Shown piece after piece: positions 5,803 through 7,466 of a DNA stretch of 7,466 nucleotides; position 1 is the first letter of the stretch; every line of letters starts with the position of its first letter. The DNA lies in contig JAUVEQ010000138.1 in assembly GCA_030594725.1 (NCBI GenBank), forward strand, positions 1 to 7,466. Reading direction: 5' to 3'. Position numbers and translations under genes: made by a program. This DNA is from Methanobacteriota archaeon. GTDB lineage: Archaea; Thermoplasmatota; DTKX01; GCA-020343715. The notes under the pieces are model-generated. The model was not told where the DNA came from, did not search any database, and saw only the letters and a program-made list of their open reading frames with translations.

Positions 5803-7338
5803 ATGTCCGAAGGAGAGCCCCGTGTCCACATCACCGACCTGGTGCTGAGGGACGCCCATCAATCGCTGCTCGCGACCCGCATGCGGACAGAGGACATGCT
5901 GCCCATCGCCGAGAAGCTGAACGCGGTGGGCTACTGGTGCCTGGAGATGTGGGGAGGGGCGACCTTCGACTCCTGCCTGAGGTTCCTCAACGAGGACCCC
6001 TGGGAGCGGGTGCGGCTGCTCAAGGCGGCCCTGCCGGACACCAGGATGATGATGCTGCTCCGGGGCCAGAACATCGTCGGATACCGCAACTACGCCGACG
6101 ACGTGGTGCGGGAGTTCGTCCGTTTGTCGGCGAGGGCGGGCATCGACGTGTTCCGCATCTTCGACGCCCTCAACGATCCGAGGAACATGGAGACGGCCAT
6201 AGAGGCCGTGAGGGAGCAGGGAAAGATGGTGGAGTCCACCATCTCCTACACCATAAGCCCGGTCCACGACATCCCCTCGTACATCAAGCTGGCGGACCGC
6301 CTCGTCGAGCTGGGCTCGGAGTCCATCTGCATAAAGGACATGGCGGGTCTGCTCAACCCCACGGATGCGTTCGACCTGGTCTCGGCCCTCAAGAGGGAGT
6401 TCCCCGACGTGCTGGTCCACCTCCACTGTCACTACACCTCGGGCATGGCCTCCATGGCCTACCTGCGGTCCGTGGAGGCGGGCGCGGACATCCTGGACTG
6501 TGACATCTCGTCCATGTCCATGGGTTCGGCCCATCCCCCGACGGAGTCCATAGTGGCCGCCCTCGCGGGGACGGAGTACGACACCGGTCTGGACATCGGA
6601 CTCCTCAAGGAGATATCCGATTACTTCCGCGAGGTGCGCAAGAAGTACGCCGAGTACGAGAGCGCCTTCACCGGCGTGGACCCGGCGGTGCTCCAGTGGC
6701 AGATCCCCGGGGGGATGATATCCAACCTGAGCAGCCAGCTGCGGGAGAGCGGGGCCCTGGACCGCATGGACGAGGTGCTGGAGGAGGTGCCTCGCGTCCG
6801 CAAGGAGCTGGGATACCCGCCCCTGGTCACCCCCTCGTCCCAGATCGTCGGGACCCAGGCCACGCTGAACGTCCTCATGGGCGAACGCTACAAGATGATC
6901 ACCAAGGAGACCCGCAACTACGTTCGGGGGCTCTACGGGAGGCCCCCGGCCCCCATCGACCCCGAGGTCCAGCGCAAGTGCATCGGCGACGAACAGCCCA
7001 TCACGACCAGGCCCGCCGACCTGCTGGAACCCGAGCTTCCCGCCCGCAGGACGGAGATCAAGGAGCAGATGGGGACCTTCACCGAGGAGGACCTGGTCTC
7101 CTTCACGCTGTTCCCCCAGGTGGCCATGGCGTTCTTCGAGAGGCGCGACCGGGAGGAGAGGCCCCCCGAGGAGGTCGCCGCCATCGCCGCCGCCCTGGCG
7201 GACCTGATCTTCACCGAGGCGGCGATAACCGCCCCCGGACAGGCGCCTCCCCCGCCCAAGGCCCCGACCACCCCCAACTGGTCGATGGCGGGACGCCTCG
7301 ACCACCACTCGAGACGCAACGTGGCATGGAGGTACTGA
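5803..7338 (+). CDS. pycB: Pyruvate/oxaloacetate carboxyltransferase subunit (PycB / OadA / transcarboxylase 5S-like), no biotin domain
   Basis: The 511-residue protein transfers a carboxyl group between carboxybiotin and pyruvate/oxaloacetate. Residues about 8-270 form the HMGL-like TIM barrel. LRDAHQS (15-21) carries the metal-binding Asp17; RGQN (87-90) is typical; ICIKDMAG (175-181 region) holds Lys178, equivalent to the carbamylated active-site lysine; HLHCH (206-210) gives the metal ligands His208 and His210. Residues about 290-475 form the PYC_OADA domain, with QIPGGMISNL and TPSSQIVGTQ. A Pro-rich linker (477-491) and a basic C-terminal tail replace the biotinyl domain found at the end of many OadA/PycB proteins. 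Length and domain content fit the 5S subunit of Propionibacterium transcarboxylase (about 505 residues). The gene starts 18 bp after the upstream stop, and the biotin-carrier gene follows after 1 base. Pyruvate carboxylase subunit B or oxaloacetate decarboxylase alpha are the alternatives; partner subunits outside the window would decide. Confidence 0.9.
   Translation: MSEGEPRVHITDLVLRDAHQSLLATRMRTEDMLPIAEKLNAVGYWCLEMWGGATFDSCLRFLNEDPWERVRLLKAALPDTRMMMLLRGQNIVGYRNYADDVVREFVRLSARAGIDVFRIFDALNDPRNMETAIEAVREQGKMVESTISYTISPVHDIPSYIKLADRLVELGSESICIKDMAGLLNPTDAFDLVSALKREFPDVLVHLHCHYTSGMASMAYLRSVEAGADILDCDISSMSMGSAHPPTESIVAALAGTEYDTGLDIGLLKEISDYFREVRKKYAEYESAFTGVDPAVLQWQIPGGMISNLSSQLRESGALDRMDEVLEEVPRVRKELGYPPLVTPSSQIVGTQATLNVLMGERYKMITKETRNYVRGLYGRPPAPIDPEVQRKCIGDEQPITTRPADLLEPELPARRTEIKEQMGTFTEEDLVSFTLFPQVAMAFFERRDREERPPEEVAAIAAALADLIFTEAAITAPGQAPPPPKAPTTPNWSMAGRLDHHSRRNVAWRY
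7328..7333 (+). promoter_or_regulatory. Strong Shine-Dalgarno element inside the end of the pycB-like gene
   Basis: GGAGGT lies 6 bases before a GTG codon at 7340, overlapping the last codons of the upstream gene. It is the strongest ribosome binding site in the window and decides the GTG start of the next gene. Confidence 0.75.
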
Positions 7339-7339
7339 C

Positions 7340-7466
7340 GTGCGCTTCAACGTGTCCGTGGACGGCAAGGAGCACGAGGTCCTCACCGTGGGAGAGCCAG
7401 GCACCGTGGTCCTGGACGGCCAGAGGTTCGAGGGCACCGTGGAGAGGCCCGCCAAGAACCGCAGGG
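7340..7466 (+). CDS. Probable biotin carboxyl carrier protein, N-terminal part (cut by window end)
   Basis: From the GTG at 7340 the frame stays open to the right edge, giving 42 codons that begin MRFNVSVDGKEHEV and continue with a TVVLDGQRFEG segment. This alternation of a V-x-V-x-G-K-E-x-E-V strand and a short V-V-L-D-G strand is what N-termini of small biotin carriers (decarboxylase gamma, transcarboxylase 1.3S, about 120-170 residues) look like. The biotinyl domain with its Met-Lys-Met attachment site would lie off the window, so biotinylation is not shown. Support comes from position: it follows two biotin-dependent carboxyltransferases that both lack a biotin domain, with a 1-base gap and a strong GGAGGT site implying translational coupling. 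The assignment rests on context as much as on sequence. Confidence 0.72.
   Translation, partial: MRFNVSVDGKEHEVLTVGEPGTVVLDGQRFEGTVERPAKNRR

Noticed and set aside
5638..7455. Very long open frame (605 codons) on the minus strand opposite the pycB-like gene.
   Set aside because: It is rich in Gly, Val, His and Arg with no recognisable domain, while the plus strand has a complete, motif-rich enzyme. Strong G/C bias at third codon positions removes stops on the opposite strand.

Overview
The window looks like GC-rich archaeal DNA, most likely a euryarchaeal or Thermoplasmatota-type genome. The evidence is a short archaeal-type RecJ/GAN-like DHH nuclease, a sequon-rich secreted protein built of NEW3/CARDB-like repeats with a C-terminal anchor, TATA-like boxes in an AT-rich intergenic island, and Shine-Dalgarno sequences of the GGAGGT type. 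The phylum is an inference from gene content; no rRNA or other marker is present.

Layout: (1) 2-1246, plus strand: the 3' part of a DHH/DHHA1 phosphoesterase (RecJ/GAN-like) whose N-terminus lies off the left edge. (2) 1313-4036, minus strand, convergent with the first gene: a 907-residue cell-surface protein with a signal peptide, about six Ig-like repeats, one membrane span and a cytoplasmic Asp/Tyr-rich tail. (3) 4037-4233: a 197-bp divergent intergenic region, clearly more AT-rich than the rest, holding candidate promoters for both sides. (4) 4234-7466, plus strand: a tight three-gene operon. It encodes a PccB/MmdA-type acyl-CoA carboxyltransferase (516 aa), a 5S/PycB/OadA-type pyruvate-oxaloacetate carboxyltransferase (511 aa), and the start of a separate small protein that looks like a biotin carboxyl carrier (cut by the right edge).

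How the genes work together: the operon encodes one carboxyltransferase acting on acyl-CoA, one acting on a 2-oxo acid, and a likely free-standing biotin carrier to shuttle CO2 between them. This is the subunit composition of propionibacterial transcarboxylase (12S, 5S, 1.3S), which exchanges a carboxyl group between methylmalonyl-CoA and pyruvate without ATP. No biotin carboxylase is visible in the window, so transcarboxylase is a serious hypothesis, but separate propionyl-CoA and pyruvate carboxylases sharing one carrier, or a decarboxylase complex, remain possible. The nuclease and the surface protein show no functional link to the operon beyond adjacency.

All residue positions and family assignments come from reading the sequence and remembered family motifs; no database search was run.
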